NCBI GenBank assembly: GCA_947500775.1
Contig: CANMTD010000001.1
Coordinates: 806,001-870,000, forward strand
From: an uncultured Paracoccaceae bacterium
Lineage (GTDB): Bacteria; Pseudomonadota; Alphaproteobacteria; Rhodobacterales; Rhodobacteraceae
DNA: 64,000 nt
Direction: 5' to 3'
Numbering within the stretch: the first letter of the stretch is position 1; each line of letters begins with the position of its first letter. Under the pieces are notes generated by a model. The model made no database searches. It saw nothing but the letters and a program-made list of their open reading frames with translations, and had not been told where the DNA came from. Shown here one piece after another: positions 9,893 to 18,321 of this stretch. The position numbers were made by a program, and so were the translations under genes.

Positions 9893-11425
9893 ATGGCGCG
9901 ATATGCAATCCGGCAATGTATGGTCAGCAAGCTGGACCCGGCCGAGGTGTTTTCCCAGCAGTTTCATCTTTCGAAAAACCCGGCGCTGCCGATCGAAGGG
10001 TTTGCTCAGATCCAGTTGGACGATTGGGTGTTGTCCTTTGGCAGCGACCTTTGCGTTGTTGCAGCGACCCTGGGGCCGCAGCATTTTGCCTTTATCGGGG
10101 TCGGGGTGGACCGCGACGGGGATTATGTCACCAAGGAGGTTCTGACGAACAAGCTGTCTGCGTGTCCGACGCTGCAGGATCGCCTGGGCTATCTTGCCGG
10201 ATGTGCAGGACGCTATGCCTATGTGGTTGTTTCGCCGGAAAAAAGCGGTCTGTACCTGGACCCGGTGGGGACGCTGGGGGTTGTGTTCAACCCGGAAACT
10301 CAGGTTGCGGCGTCGACGGTCAATCTGGCGCTGGACCGCAGGATTGTCAAAAACGACGCATATCCGATGACCCGGTCCGCCGGTCTGAACCGGGGCGGGC
10401 GGTTTGCCTTTGGGCATACACAGGATGTGTCCGTGAAGCGTTTGCTGGCAAATCACGCTTTGGATCTTGAAAGCTTTGCCCCGCAGCGCCACTGGGATTA
10501 TGGCGATGACCCCTTCGCCTGTGACAACAGTATTCAGGCCTTTGAACAGCAGGTTGACCTGATCATTGCCCGGCATAAATCGGTGATCAATGCGCTGGCC
10601 CGGCATCATGAACGCGCCATTCTACCCCTGTCGGGGGGGGCGGATTCGCGGATTTTATTGGCCTGCGCCAAGGATGTGCTGGATGAGGTCGAACTTGTCA
10701 GCCATGCGGAAAACTGGCGCAGCCAACAGGACATCGTCGTTGCCCGGAAACTGGCCGATGCAATGGGCCGCGATCTTCGGGTTGTTGACGCAAAGGATGA
10801 TCCGGCGTTTCAGATTTCGGACCCCGATCTTTTGAGGTCGGAACAGGATAAATACCGTGTTGCTACGGGTCTTTTCCCCAAAGCCACGCCCGTCCGGCGC
10901 AGATTGATCGAGGTGAACCAGGGCTACCCTGCGGGCGGGGTGCTGATGCGGGGGCATGTCACGGATATTCTGAAGGCCGTGTTGTGGCGCAATATCGGTA
11001 TCGCGAACCACCGACCCGGCCACCCCCCGGATGTGGGCGTTGCACTCAGATTGATGATGCTGGGGGCGCCCGAAACCGAAGATGATCCCGAATTGCAGGC
11101 CCAGTACCGGCACTGGTTCGACACGCTTCCGGAAATCGCGCAAAGCCGACCCCATGATTTCATGGGGATCGAACAATTCCGGACGCATGGCATGGGGGTC
11201 GAGTTCTATGCCTTTACCCGGAATTTCTTTGTCTGCCCCGGCAATGATCGTGCAATAATCCGTGCCGCGTGCAGCTTGCCGCCGGAGCTGCGTGTGGATT
11301 TTCATTTCAACGATATGCTGCTGCAACGCGTCGCGCCGGAACTGGCCGATTTCGAATATAATCGACCTGCGGACAACAAGACCCGGCAGATGCGGAAACC
11401 TCTGACCGAAAGTGTTGGACCGTGA
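9893..11425 (+). CDS. Asparagine-synthase-like amide ligase with degenerate amidotransferase half
   Basis: This 510-residue protein has the AsnB layout. An N-terminal Ntn-like half contains a 'GLYLDPVGTLGVVF' strand pair, and a C-terminal adenylating half holds the PP-loop S247-GGADS-252 (LPLSGGADSRILLACA). The residue after Met1 is not the catalytic Cys of glutamine amidotransferases, so glutaminase activity is probably absent. Such Cys-less members (beta-lactam synthetase type, and ligases of peptide or glycan maturation) activate a carboxylate with ATP and close an amide. Its partner is the PLP lyase 9 bases upstream. The substrate is unknown. Eight consecutive Gs encode part of the PP-loop. 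An imperfect hairpin lies after the stop. Confidence 0.78.
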   Translation: MARYAIRQCMVSKLDPAEVFSQQFHLSKNPALPIEGFAQIQLDDWVLSFGSDLCVVAATLGPQHFAFIGVGVDRDGDYVTKEVLTNKLSACPTLQDRLGYLAGCAGRYAYVVVSPEKSGLYLDPVGTLGVVFNPETQVAASTVNLALDRRIVKNDAYPMTRSAGLNRGGRFAFGHTQDVSVKRLLANHALDLESFAPQRHWDYGDDPFACDNSIQAFEQQVDLIIARHKSVINALARHHERAILPLSGGADSRILLACAKDVLDEVELVSHAENWRSQQDIVVARKLADAMGRDLRVVDAKDDPAFQISDPDLLRSEQDKYRVATGLFPKATPVRRRLIEVNQGYPAGGVLMRGHVTDILKAVLWRNIGIANHRPGHPPDVGVALRLMMLGAPETEDDPELQAQYRHWFDTLPEIAQSRPHDFMGIEQFRTHGMGVEFYAFTRNFFVCPGNDRAIIRAACSLPPELRVDFHFNDMLLQRVAPELADFEYNRPADNKTRQMRKPLTESVGP

Positions 11426-11443
11426 TCGGGGCATGGCCAGCAA

Positions 11444-11472
11444 AAAGGGCCCCGCGTCGCGCAGGACCCTTT
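11444..11472. terminator. Imperfect hairpin after the lyase/ligase cassette
   Basis: AAAGGG pairs with CCCTTT, and the stem continues with two mismatches to GCG/CGC around a TCG loop. It lies between convergent genes and could terminate both. It has no long T-run on the plus strand. Confidence 0.5.
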
Positions 11473-11489
11473 CGTCGATCCGGATGCGA

Positions 11490-11768
11490 TCAGGCGGCTT
11501 TGCTGTCCGATACGTAATCTTCCAGCAGCTTTTCGTTCTTCGCCTCTTCGATCCGCGAAATGCGGTCGGCGTTCACGCGTTCGTCGAATTTGTATTTGAC
11601 GAAATTCACCAGCGACAGCGTCAGCAGCAGCACGCCGATGCCCCAATATCCTTTGGTCGACAGATCGACCGGGGCCAGCCAAATGGACAGGCTTAGCATG
11701 GCATAGGCGACGACGACGCCAAGACCGTTGAACATGGCGATAAGGGCGGTGTTGTTGTGCGAAAACAT
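11490..11768 (-). CDS. YiaA/YiaB-family inner membrane protein
   Basis: This 92-residue protein has two transmembrane helices (about 8-32 and 40-60) with the YiaAB two-helix pattern 'F...G......YA.L.LSIWLAPVDLSTKGYWGIGVLLL..SLVNFVKYKFDE', followed by a charged cytoplasmic tail (RISRIEEAKNEKLLEDYV). The family function is unknown. It lies 33 bases after pspA in the same direction, so it likely belongs to the envelope-stress unit under the TetR regulator. AAAGGA precedes the start. Confidence 0.82.
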   Translation of the reverse strand: MFSHNNTALIAMFNGLGVVVAYAMLSLSIWLAPVDLSTKGYWGIGVLLLTLSLVNFVKYKFDERVNADRISRIEEAKNEKLLEDYVSDSKAA

Positions 11769-11801
11769 GGGTTTTCCTTTCAGATATATGGGTTTGTCGA
11801 A

Positions 11802-12473
11802 TTATTTACGCAGGCGCGCCAGAACGTCGGCGGCTGTGGTTTTGGTCGCGGGGCCAAAGCCCGAGGCGGCCATTTTGTCGCCGATAGAGCCGTGGTTCAG
11901 GCCATCGTCGATCTCTTTCAAAATCTCGCCCTGCTCAAAGGGGTCGTCGCGCGACAGGACGCGGGAAATCAGGTCTTCGGCATCCTCGAAGCTGCTTTGA
12001 TCGGCGATGGTCGCATTCAGCCGCGCCTGACTGTCCTGTTCGCGCCGGACGGCGCGGGCCATGACCGCCCCCTGTTTCAGGTCGATGATCCGGCGGTTGG
12101 CGTTTTCGATGGACTGCCGCAGGCGCAGCACCTTGGCATCCAGCCCGTTTTGCGTGTCGCGCCGCAGGGTCAGTTCGTTTTCCATATGGGCGATGGCCTG
12201 GGCGGCCTCTTGCGCCAGATCTTCGCGGTCGGCGGCCAGAGCTTCGGTCGCACGGGCGGTCAGATCGGTGATCCGGGTCTGCAGCGCCTCGATCTGGCGG
12301 GTCTCGGCGCGCTGGCGCTGGATCAGCGCGGCAAGGGTGGCTTTGGCGGCTTTCAGGCTGCCCTGGGCTTCGCGGATTTTCTGGTCGATCAACTCGATCG
12401 CATAGACATCTTTCAGGCGGTCTTCGGCGCGGGCGGTTGATCCGGCGACGAGGGTCTTGAGTATTCCAAACAT
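11802..12473 (-). CDS. pspA: PspA/IM30 family protein
   Basis: This 223-residue protein is predicted to be almost entirely coiled coil. It starts MFGILKTLVAGSTARAEDRLKD and continues 'YAIELIDQKIREAQGSLKAAKATLAALIQRQR', a typical PspA/Vipp1 (ESCRT-III fold) helical hairpin. PspA binds damaged inner membrane and preserves the proton gradient. I trimmed the longer reading to the ATG at 12471-12473, because GGAGG lies just upstream and PspA family members start MF/MG-I-[LF]. Here PspF/RpoN control appears replaced by a TetR regulator: three TetR-type operators lie immediately upstream. Confidence 0.88.
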   Translation of the reverse strand: MFGILKTLVAGSTARAEDRLKDVYAIELIDQKIREAQGSLKAAKATLAALIQRQRAETRQIEALQTRITDLTARATEALAADREDLAQEAAQAIAHMENELTLRRDTQNGLDAKVLRLRQSIENANRRIIDLKQGAVMARAVRREQDSQARLNATIADQSSFEDAEDLISRVLSRDDPFEQGEILKEIDDGLNHGSIGDKMAASGFGPATKTTAADVLARLRK

Positions 12474-12486
12474 CTGTAATCCTCCG

Positions 12487-12557
12487 TGAACGTCGTTCAT
12501 GAGGTGGATGTGGGGATGGCGTGAACGTTGTTCAAGCATAAAAATGAACGACGTTCA
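12487..12557. promoter_or_regulatory. Three TetR-type operators upstream of pspA
   Basis: Three 13-mers of pattern TGAAC-N3-GTTCA lie at 12487-12499, 12522-12534 and 12545-12557, with centres 35 and 23 bases apart. The first abuts the pspA ribosome-binding site. A fourth copy lies upstream of the tetR gene. Repetition of one dyad at both genes makes binding by the adjacent TetR protein likely. Confidence 0.82.
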
Positions 12558-12566
12558 AAAAAACTT

Positions 12567-13163
12567 CTATTTTCCGCTCAAAGAGGACAGAACCAGCGCG
12601 ATCATCCGTTCGATCTGGGGCAGGGGCACGCCCGAGATGCGTTTTTCAAGCCCCAGCGTGACGATGCCGTGGACGGAAGAGAACAGCGCGCGGGTCATCA
12701 GATCCAGGTCAGTTTTGTCCAGATCGGGGAATATCTGCACCAGCGGGGCCGCGATATAGGCGAACAACTGGTTCAGCGCCTCCATGTACCAGTCGGGCAC
12801 GTCGCTGTCGGCGGACATTTCCAGATCGAACAGCGCGCGCCACAGGTTGGTGTTTTCGGCGGCAAATCCCAGATAGGCGTGCGACATGCGGATCAGCGTA
12901 TCGGTGGGGCTGTGCCCGTCGTCATCCTTGATCGAATTCCCGACAGCCTGTCCCAGCGCCTGAAACGTGCGCCCGTTCACCGCCATGACCAGCCCGTTCA
13001 GATCGTCATAGACGTTATAGATGGCGCCGACGGAACAGCCCGCCTCTTGCGCCAGATCGCGGGCGCGCAGGGCGGCCAGACCGTTGTGGGCGATCCGGGC
13101 CTCGGCGATATCAAGCAGGGTCTGGCGCAGGGCCTCGCGCCGTGTGCTGGTGGTCTGAGCCAT
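12567..13163 (-). CDS. TetR-family transcriptional repressor
   Basis: This 198-residue TetR regulator has an N-terminal helix-turn-helix at about residues 14-60 ('[51 protein letters not shown]'). The C-terminal region is a ligand-binding, dimerising helical domain with the TetR_C_33-like 'W.ALF.....' pattern. I place the start at 13161-13163 (MAQTTSTRR) behind GAGG; a start 27 bases upstream would place the operator inside the gene. It probably represses itself and pspA-yiaAB through the four TGAAC-N3-GTTCA sites. The inducer is unknown. Confidence 0.88.
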   Translation of the reverse strand: MAQTTSTRREALRQTLLDIAEARIAHNGLAALRARDLAQEAGCSVGAIYNVYDDLNGLVMAVNGRTFQALGQAVGNSIKDDDGHSPTDTLIRMSHAYLGFAAENTNLWRALFDLEMSADSDVPDWYMEALNQLFAYIAAPLVQIFPDLDKTDLDLMTRALFSSVHGIVTLGLEKRISGVPLPQIERMIALVLSSLSGK

Positions 13164-13173
13164 CGGGGCCTCA

Positions 13174-13192
13174 TATTGAACGGTGTTCAATA
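13174..13192. promoter_or_regulatory. TetR autoregulatory operator
   Basis: TATTGAAC-GGT-GTTCAATA is a perfect dyad with eight-base arms, 11 bases upstream of the chosen tetR start. It shares its core TGAAC-N3-GTTCA with the three copies before pspA. Confidence 0.82.
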
Positions 13193-13226
13193 TTGCATAG
13201 CCAGCGCCGGTGGGAATGAAAAGACC

Positions 13227-14456
13227 CTAGTCGTCGCGCGCGGCCCCGCCCTGAAACATGTTGCCGTTGGCATAGTCGCAGGGCGCCTCCTGCATCTCCA
13301 GATGCAGGTGGGGGCCGGTATAGGGGTGGGCGCGGGCCAGATCCTCGTCGAACGCGATCCCAAGGCCGGGGGCGGTGGGGGCGGGGATAAAGCCATCCTC
13401 GACCGCGATGCTGTTTTTGATCAGCGCGGCGTGGAACGGGGTTTCGATGGTTTCGGCCATCAGCAGGTTGGGGGTCGAGACACCAAAGTGAACATTGGCG
13501 GCCCATTCCACGGGTCCGGCATAAAGATGCGGGGCCATTTCGGCGTTATGGGTTTCGGCAAGGGCTGCGATTTTCTTGGCCTCCCAGATGCCGCCGACCC
13601 GCCCCAGCGCTGGTTGCAGAATGCGGGCGCCACCTGTGCGCAAGACATGCGCAAACTCGGCCTTGGTGGTCATCCGTTCGCCGGTGGCGATGGGGATGCG
13701 GACCGCGCGGGCAACCTCGGCGAATTCGGCGATATTGTCGGGTGGGATCGGTTCTTCGAACCACAGCGGCGCATAGGGTTCCAGCGCCTGACCCAGCCGG
13801 ATGGCGCCTGCGGTGGTGAACTGCCCGTGGGTGCCGAACAACAGATCGGCGCGGTCGCCCACCGCGTCGCGGATCGCGCGGCAAAAAGCGACCGCGCGGG
13901 TGATGTCGGACATCGCCGGCTGATGGCCGCCGCGCAGGGTATAGGGGCCGGCGGGATCGAATTTCAGCGCGGTATAGCCATCGGCCAGCCGCGCGGCCGC
14001 AGCCTCGGCCGTCATGTCGGGCGAGGACCAGAATTCCGCGATATCGTGATGGGGCAGGGGATACAGATAGGTATAGGCGCGAATGCGGTCATTCATCCGC
14101 CCGCCCAGCAAGGCCCAGACCGGGCGATCCCGGTCCTTGCCCAGAATATCCCAACAGGCGATCTCCAGCCCAGAAAACGCGCCCATGACAGTCAGATCGG
14201 GCCGCTGTGTGAACCCAGCGGAATAGGCGCGGCGGAACATCAGTTCGATGTTTTCGGGGTTTTCACCGGCCATGTGGCGGGTGAACACATCCTCGATCAC
14301 CGCCTGCATCGCCACCGGCCCGACCGAGCTTGCGTAACATTCGCCGTATCCGGTGATCCCGGTATCGGTGGTCAGCTTGACGATGATCCAATACCGCCCG
14401 CCCCAGCCGGGGGCCGGGGGGGCGACGGTGAAAACCTCAAGCGCATCCAGTTTCAT
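13227..14456 (-). CDS. Enolase-superfamily (MR/MLE) sugar-acid dehydratase or isomerase
   Basis: This 409-residue protein has the two-domain mandelate racemase/muconate lactonizing fold: an N-terminal capping domain, then a barrel. Visible are K165 in KFDPAG, E234-E235 in WFEEP, E260 in ATGER, 'QPALGRVGGI' at 281-290 and H310 in APH. At the usual first metal-ligand strand I read F-G208-T-H-G-Q instead of the common D-x-[HN]. Members dehydrate or isomerise aldonic and aldaric acids. The gene overlaps the upstream alcohol dehydrogenase by four bases, so both may act on one sugar-derived substrate. The exact substrate cannot be assigned. Confidence 0.8.
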   Translation of the reverse strand: MKLDALEVFTVAPPAPGWGGRYWIIVKLTTDTGITGYGECYASSVGPVAMQAVIEDVFTRHMAGENPENIELMFRRAYSAGFTQRPDLTVMGAFSGLEIACWDILGKDRDRPVWALLGGRMNDRIRAYTYLYPLPHHDIAEFWSSPDMTAEAAAARLADGYTALKFDPAGPYTLRGGHQPAMSDITRAVAFCRAIRDAVGDRADLLFGTHGQFTTAGAIRLGQALEPYAPLWFEEPIPPDNIAEFAEVARAVRIPIATGERMTTKAEFAHVLRTGGARILQPALGRVGGIWEAKKIAALAETHNAEMAPHLYAGPVEWAANVHFGVSTPNLLMAETIETPFHAALIKNSIAVEDGFIPAPTAPGLGIAFDEDLARAHPYTGPHLHLEMQEAPCDYANGNMFQGGAARDD

Positions 14457-15541
14457 TCGAACACAATCACGTTGCGGCGCGCGGCGCCGGATTTGGTGTC
14501 GGCAATCGCCTCGTTTATCTGGTCCAGCGACCAGCGGCCCGACACCAGCTCGTCCAGTTTCAGGCGGCCCTGCTGATACAGGTCTACCATCCAGGGGATG
14601 TCGCGGGCCAGCACCGTGTCGCCCATCAGCGATCCGACCAGCGCCTGACCGGTCGCCGCGATGATGACGGGTTCATAGCTGGAGGATTGCCCCGAATGCG
14701 GCATGCCGACCATGACCATCCGCCCGCCCGTCGCCAGATAGCGCGGCGCGGTGTCATAGGCCGGGATCGCGCCCACGGTGACAAACACGGCATCGGCGCC
14801 CCGGCCCCCGGCCAGCGTGCGCGCGGTTTTCCACGGTTTGGGGTCCGAGGCCAGCACCCCGTCGGTGGCGCCGAAATCACGCGCGGTGGCCAGCTTTTCT
14901 TCGGTCATGTCGACGGCGATGATCCGCGCCGCGCCTGCGATGCGCGCGCCTTGGATGGCGTTCAGCCCGACACCGCCCGCGCCGATCACCACCACGGTCT
15001 GGCCGGGGCGGACCTGACCGGTGTTGACCACGGCCCCGACGCCGGTGATGACGCCGCAGGACAGCAGACAGGCCGCATCCATCGGCATATCGGCGGGGAT
15101 TTTCGCGATCTGGCTTTGATCCACCACGGCCTTTTCGGCAAAGGCGCCGCAGGCCAGCCCGTGTTGCAGCGGCCCGCCCGCCCCGGTGGTCAACGGCCCC
15201 GCCATCCGGTCATAGGACGCGCCGCAATGCACCGGCACGCCGGTCGCGCAACTGGGGCAGGTGCCGCAGGCGCGGATCAGGGTGACGATCACCGCATCAC
15301 CGATGGCATAGCCGGTGACGCCGTCGCCGACCGCCGTGATGCGCCCCGCGGCCTCGTGCCCGTAAACGGCGGGCAGGTCGCCGCCCCAGGCGCCTTCGGC
15401 GGCGGAAATGTCGGAATGGCAGATGGCGACGGCGGCCAGTGTCACCTCGACCTCGCGGCCCGCGGGCGGGCGCAGCGTGACCTCTTCGACCGACAGCGGG
15501 GCGTTAAAGGCATGGGCGACGGCGGCTTTGATCGTGGGCAT
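14453..15541 (-). CDS. Zinc-dependent alcohol dehydrogenase (MDR)
   Basis: This is a 362-residue medium-chain dehydrogenase. Catalytic zinc ligands are C41, H62-E63 (GHE) and C162. The structural zinc site is C92-x2-C95-x2-C98-x7-C106, and the NAD-binding loop is GAGGVG at 187-192. The length and the C-H-S-D motif place it near the class III/aryl-alcohol group. It oxidises an alcohol to the aldehyde (or the reverse) with NAD in the cytoplasm. It precedes the enolase-superfamily gene with an ATGA overlap and follows the MFS exporter gene after 53 bases. Confidence 0.88.
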   Translation of the reverse strand: MPTIKAAVAHAFNAPLSVEEVTLRPPAGREVEVTLAAVAICHSDISAAEGAWGGDLPAVYGHEAAGRITAVGDGVTGYAIGDAVIVTLIRACGTCPSCATGVPVHCGASYDRMAGPLTTGAGGPLQHGLACGAFAEKAVVDQSQIAKIPADMPMDAACLLSCGVITGVGAVVNTGQVRPGQTVVVIGAGGVGLNAIQGARIAGAARIIAVDMTEEKLATARDFGATDGVLASDPKPWKTARTLAGGRGADAVFVTVGAIPAYDTAPRYLATGGRMVMVGMPHSGQSSSYEPVIIAATGQALVGSLMGDTVLARDIPWMVDLYQQGRLKLDELVSGRWSLDQINEAIADTKSGAARRNVIVFE

Positions 15542-15594
15542 GGGCGGTCCTGTGGTTCGCGGGTATCAAGGGCGGTTTCCCGCCCAGCTAAGGG

Positions 15595-16806
15595 TCATGT
15601 CGGGGCGGGGGCACGCGGCCGGGCGACAAAGACTATCGCACAAGCGACAACCAGCGCGGCCGCCAGCAGAAAAGGCGCCCCCGGCAGATAGATCGGGGCC
15701 GCCTTGCCGGTGAACAGGCTGAAGATGCGGGTCATGACCAGCGGCGACAGGATCAGCGCGATCGACCGGACCGAGGTCATGGCCCCCTGCAATTCGCCCT
15801 GTTGATTGTCATCGGCCCGGCGCGACATGATCCCCTGCAACGCAGGCGAGACCACGGCGCCCAAAGCACAGAGCGGGATCAGCACCAGCGCGACGCTGCC
15901 ATTTTGCAGCACGCCCAGCAGGGCCAGGCTGAGCACGCTGAAGCTGAGCCCGAAATAGATGGTGCGGCGTTCGCCCAGCCGGCGCAGGATGATGCGGATC
16001 AGCCCGCCCTGCACGGCAGCCATGGAAATGCCGAACACTGCCAGCGACATGCCGATGGTGGCCGGGGTCCAGCCGAACTGCGCCTGCGTGAAATAGGCCC
16101 AAGTGGTCGGATAGACCATGAAGGCGAATTCATAGAGGAAAAAGAATACCATCATCCGGGTCAGACCCGGCAGCCTGCCCATCTGCCGAAAGGCGCCAAA
16201 GGGGTTGGCGCGGCGCCATTCGAACGAGCGGCGGATGCGGTCGGTGACGGTTTCGGGCAGCACGAACAGGCCGAACAGCAGGTTGGCGGCGGCCAGCGCC
16301 GCAGCGGCGTAGAACGGTGCGCGGGGGCCAAGTTCGCCCAGCAGCCCGCCGATGACCGGCCCCAGAACGAAGCCGATGCCAAAGGCCGCGCTGACCAGCC
16401 CAAATCGCGCGGATTTTTCCTCGGGGGCCGAGATATCGGCGACATAGGCGGTGGCGGCGGATTGGGTGGCGGCGGTGATCCCGCCCACGATCCGCCCGAT
16501 CAGCAACAGCCAGATGGTGCCCGCCACCGCCATCACCAGATAATCCAGCGCCATGACCCCCAGCGATACCAACAGCACCGGGCGCCGGCCATAACGGTCG
16601 CTGAGGTTGCCGACCAAGGGGCCGAACAGAAACTGCATCACCGCAAAACATGCGGCCAGAATCCCGCCCCAGACCGCCGCCTGCGACAGCGATCCGCCGC
16701 TGACTTCGCGGATCAGGTCGGGCATCACCGGCATGATCAGCCCGATGCCCATGGCATCGATCATCAGCGTGATCAGGATGAAAAGGATGGGCAGGCGAGA
16801 GGGCAT
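15595..16806 (-). CDS. MFS transporter, TCR/Tet family
   Basis: This 403-residue protein has 12 predicted membrane helices. The major-facilitator signature is in loop 2-3 (GPLVGNLSDRYGRRPVLL) and the helix-5 antiporter-like motif is 'GFVLGPVIGG'. It resembles the tetracycline-resistance (TetA class) branch of drug/proton antiporters, though chromosomal members often export unknown compounds. It starts 14 bases after the stop of an alpha/beta hydrolase in the same direction, so it probably belongs to the long hydrolase operon and exports, or less likely imports, a metabolite of that pathway. Confidence 0.87.
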   Translation of the reverse strand: MPSRLPILFILITLMIDAMGIGLIMPVMPDLIREVSGGSLSQAAVWGGILAACFAVMQFLFGPLVGNLSDRYGRRPVLLVSLGVMALDYLVMAVAGTIWLLLIGRIVGGITAATQSAATAYVADISAPEEKSARFGLVSAAFGIGFVLGPVIGGLLGELGPRAPFYAAAALAAANLLFGLFVLPETVTDRIRRSFEWRRANPFGAFRQMGRLPGLTRMMVFFFLYEFAFMVYPTTWAYFTQAQFGWTPATIGMSLAVFGISMAAVQGGLIRIILRRLGERRTIYFGLSFSVLSLALLGVLQNGSVALVLIPLCALGAVVSPALQGIMSRRADDNQQGELQGAMTSVRSIALILSPLVMTRIFSLFTGKAAPIYLPGAPFLLAAALVVACAIVFVARPRAPAPT

Positions 16807-16820
16807 GGGGGCCTTTGCGG

Positions 16821-17537
16821 TCAGAGCCGGGTCAACAGGTCACACAGTTCGGGTACCGCAGTCATTTGGGGCAAATGTCCGCAGTTCAAGGTCAGGTTTT
16901 CCGCACAGGGGCTTTGATCCTGCATCCAGTGCTGCAATTCGGGCGTGATGGTCCGATCCTCAAGACAGCGGATATAGGCGCGCGGGACGGTTCCGAACCG
17001 GGCCTCGGTCAGGTGGATGGCATCGGTCTGGGCGGCGTTGGATTGCGGGACAAGGCCGGTTCTGACCTCGGCCTTCAGCCGGTCGCTGGCGTCGTGGCAC
17101 AGGTAATCCACGGCGATATCGGGATCCAGAACGGTGGTGCCGGGTTCCGGCCCGGGGCGCACGGCGGCGCCGATGGTGTGGGCCTCGCGTTTTTTCAGCG
17201 ACAACAGGCTGTCGCCGTCGCGGGGCAGAAAGGCGCAGACATAGACCAGTTTGCGGACCAGATGCGGCGCGGCCTCGGCCGCCGCCGATATCGCCATGCC
17301 GCCCATCGAATGCCCGACCAACAGCGCGGGCGGCCCCTGTTCCAGTTCCGCCACGATCCGGGCGGCATAATCGGACAGGCCGACCGTGCCGGGGGGCGTG
17401 GGATCATCGCCGTGGCCGGGCAGGTCAAGTGTCACCACATCAAACCCGGCGCGCGCCAGAATGCGGGGCACTGGCCCCCAGCTTTTGCCGCTGCCCCAGG
17501 CGCCATGCACCAGGATGATCCGTTTTGCGTCAGTCAT
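16821..17537 (-). CDS. Alpha/beta hydrolase
   Basis: This 238-residue esterase-like protein has nucleophile elbow G-H-S77-M-G-G, the oxyanion HG-A-W start strand (ILVHGAWGSGKSW) and a C-terminal catalytic His in NCGHLPQM. It resembles the plant methyl-salicylate esterase/EstC group. It overlaps the start region of the next upstream hydrolase by 8 bases, consistent with translational coupling. The substrate is unknown. Confidence 0.85.
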   Translation of the reverse strand: MTDAKRIILVHGAWGSGKSWGPVPRILARAGFDVVTLDLPGHGDDPTPPGTVGLSDYAARIVAELEQGPPALLVGHSMGGMAISAAAEAAPHLVRKLVYVCAFLPRDGDSLLSLKKREAHTIGAAVRPGPEPGTTVLDPDIAVDYLCHDASDRLKAEVRTGLVPQSNAAQTDAIHLTEARFGTVPRAYIRCLEDRTITPELQHWMQDQSPCAENLTLNCGHLPQMTAVPELCDLLTRL

Positions 17538-18318
17538 GGCCGATCTCTTTCAGAAAACTGTTCAGGGTGGCGGCATAGTCATCTGGCTGATCAATGCAAG
17601 GGACATGACCACCGCCCCGGATCAGATGAAACTTTGCACCTTTGATCAACCCGGCCAGTTCACGTACCAGATCGGGCGGGGTCACGCCATCGCGCCCGCC
17701 TGCGATCACCAGCGTGGGCAGGGTCAGGCTGGCCGTCGTGGTATAGAAATCCGTGCCGGAGATCGCCGCCATGAAGCCCAGTATCGCCTGATCCGGCTGG
17801 CGCAGAAACATGTCGCGCCACGCCGGGTAGGCGGCGGTTTTGCGAAATCTGTCAGGAAACCATGCCGCCATCGTGTCATCGACAATCGCGCCGGTCCCTT
17901 TATCGCGGACCATGGCGATCCGGTCGGCCCAGATCGCGGGCGTGGCCAGTTTGGCAGCCGTATTCGACAGCACCACGGCGCGCACCATATCCAGCCGTTT
18001 GACGGCCAGCCCCTGCGCCACCATGCCGCCGATCGACAGCCCCACCAGAACGCAGTCGCGCACGCACAGGTGATCCAGCAACGCCTCGGCATCGCGGATC
18101 AGCGCGCCCATCGTATAGGGCGCGGGCGGGCAGGAGGTGCGCCCATGCCCGCGCATGTCGAAGCGGATCAGCCGCAGGTCCGGCGACAGGCGGGCCACCA
18201 CGGCGTCCCACAGGCTCAGATCGCAGCCCGTGGCGTTCAGAAACACCACCGGCGCGCCTGCGGGGTTGCCCTGATCAAGGTAGTTCAGCCTCACATCGCC
18301 CAGTTCCGCCAGCGGCAT
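17530..18318 (-). CDS. Alpha/beta hydrolase, enol-lactonase (PcaD)-like
   Basis: This 262-residue protein has 'FDMRGHGRTSCP' after strand 4, nucleophile S95 in G-L-S-I-G-G-M, an Asp in the GGRDGVTPP loop, and His238 in GGGHVPCIDQP. This combination is typical of 3-oxoadipate enol-lactonase and related C-C or ester hydrolases. No other protocatechuate-pathway gene is nearby, so PcaD function is not supported by context. It sits 3 bases after the EEP-family gene and overlaps the following hydrolase by 8 bases. Confidence 0.84.
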   Translation of the reverse strand: MPLAELGDVRLNYLDQGNPAGAPVVFLNATGCDLSLWDAVVARLSPDLRLIRFDMRGHGRTSCPPAPYTMGALIRDAEALLDHLCVRDCVLVGLSIGGMVAQGLAVKRLDMVRAVVLSNTAAKLATPAIWADRIAMVRDKGTGAIVDDTMAAWFPDRFRKTAAYPAWRDMFLRQPDQAILGFMAAISGTDFYTTTASLTLPTLVIAGGRDGVTPPDLVRELAGLIKGAKFHLIRGGGHVPCIDQPDDYAATLNSFLKEIGHD

Positions 18319-18321
18319 GGA

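Noticed and set aside
11426-11490. Direct repeat of the tRNA-Arg 3' end as an attachment site after the lyase/ligase cassette
   Set aside because: I looked for GAGTCCTTCTGGGATC-like sequence after the cassette and found none. No integrase gene is present, so a genomic-island claim with defined ends is not supported.
17530-18318. pcaD of the protocatechuate pathway
   Set aside because: The motif pattern fits, but no pcaB, pcaC, pcaG, pcaH or regulator is nearby, so the specific name is not justified.
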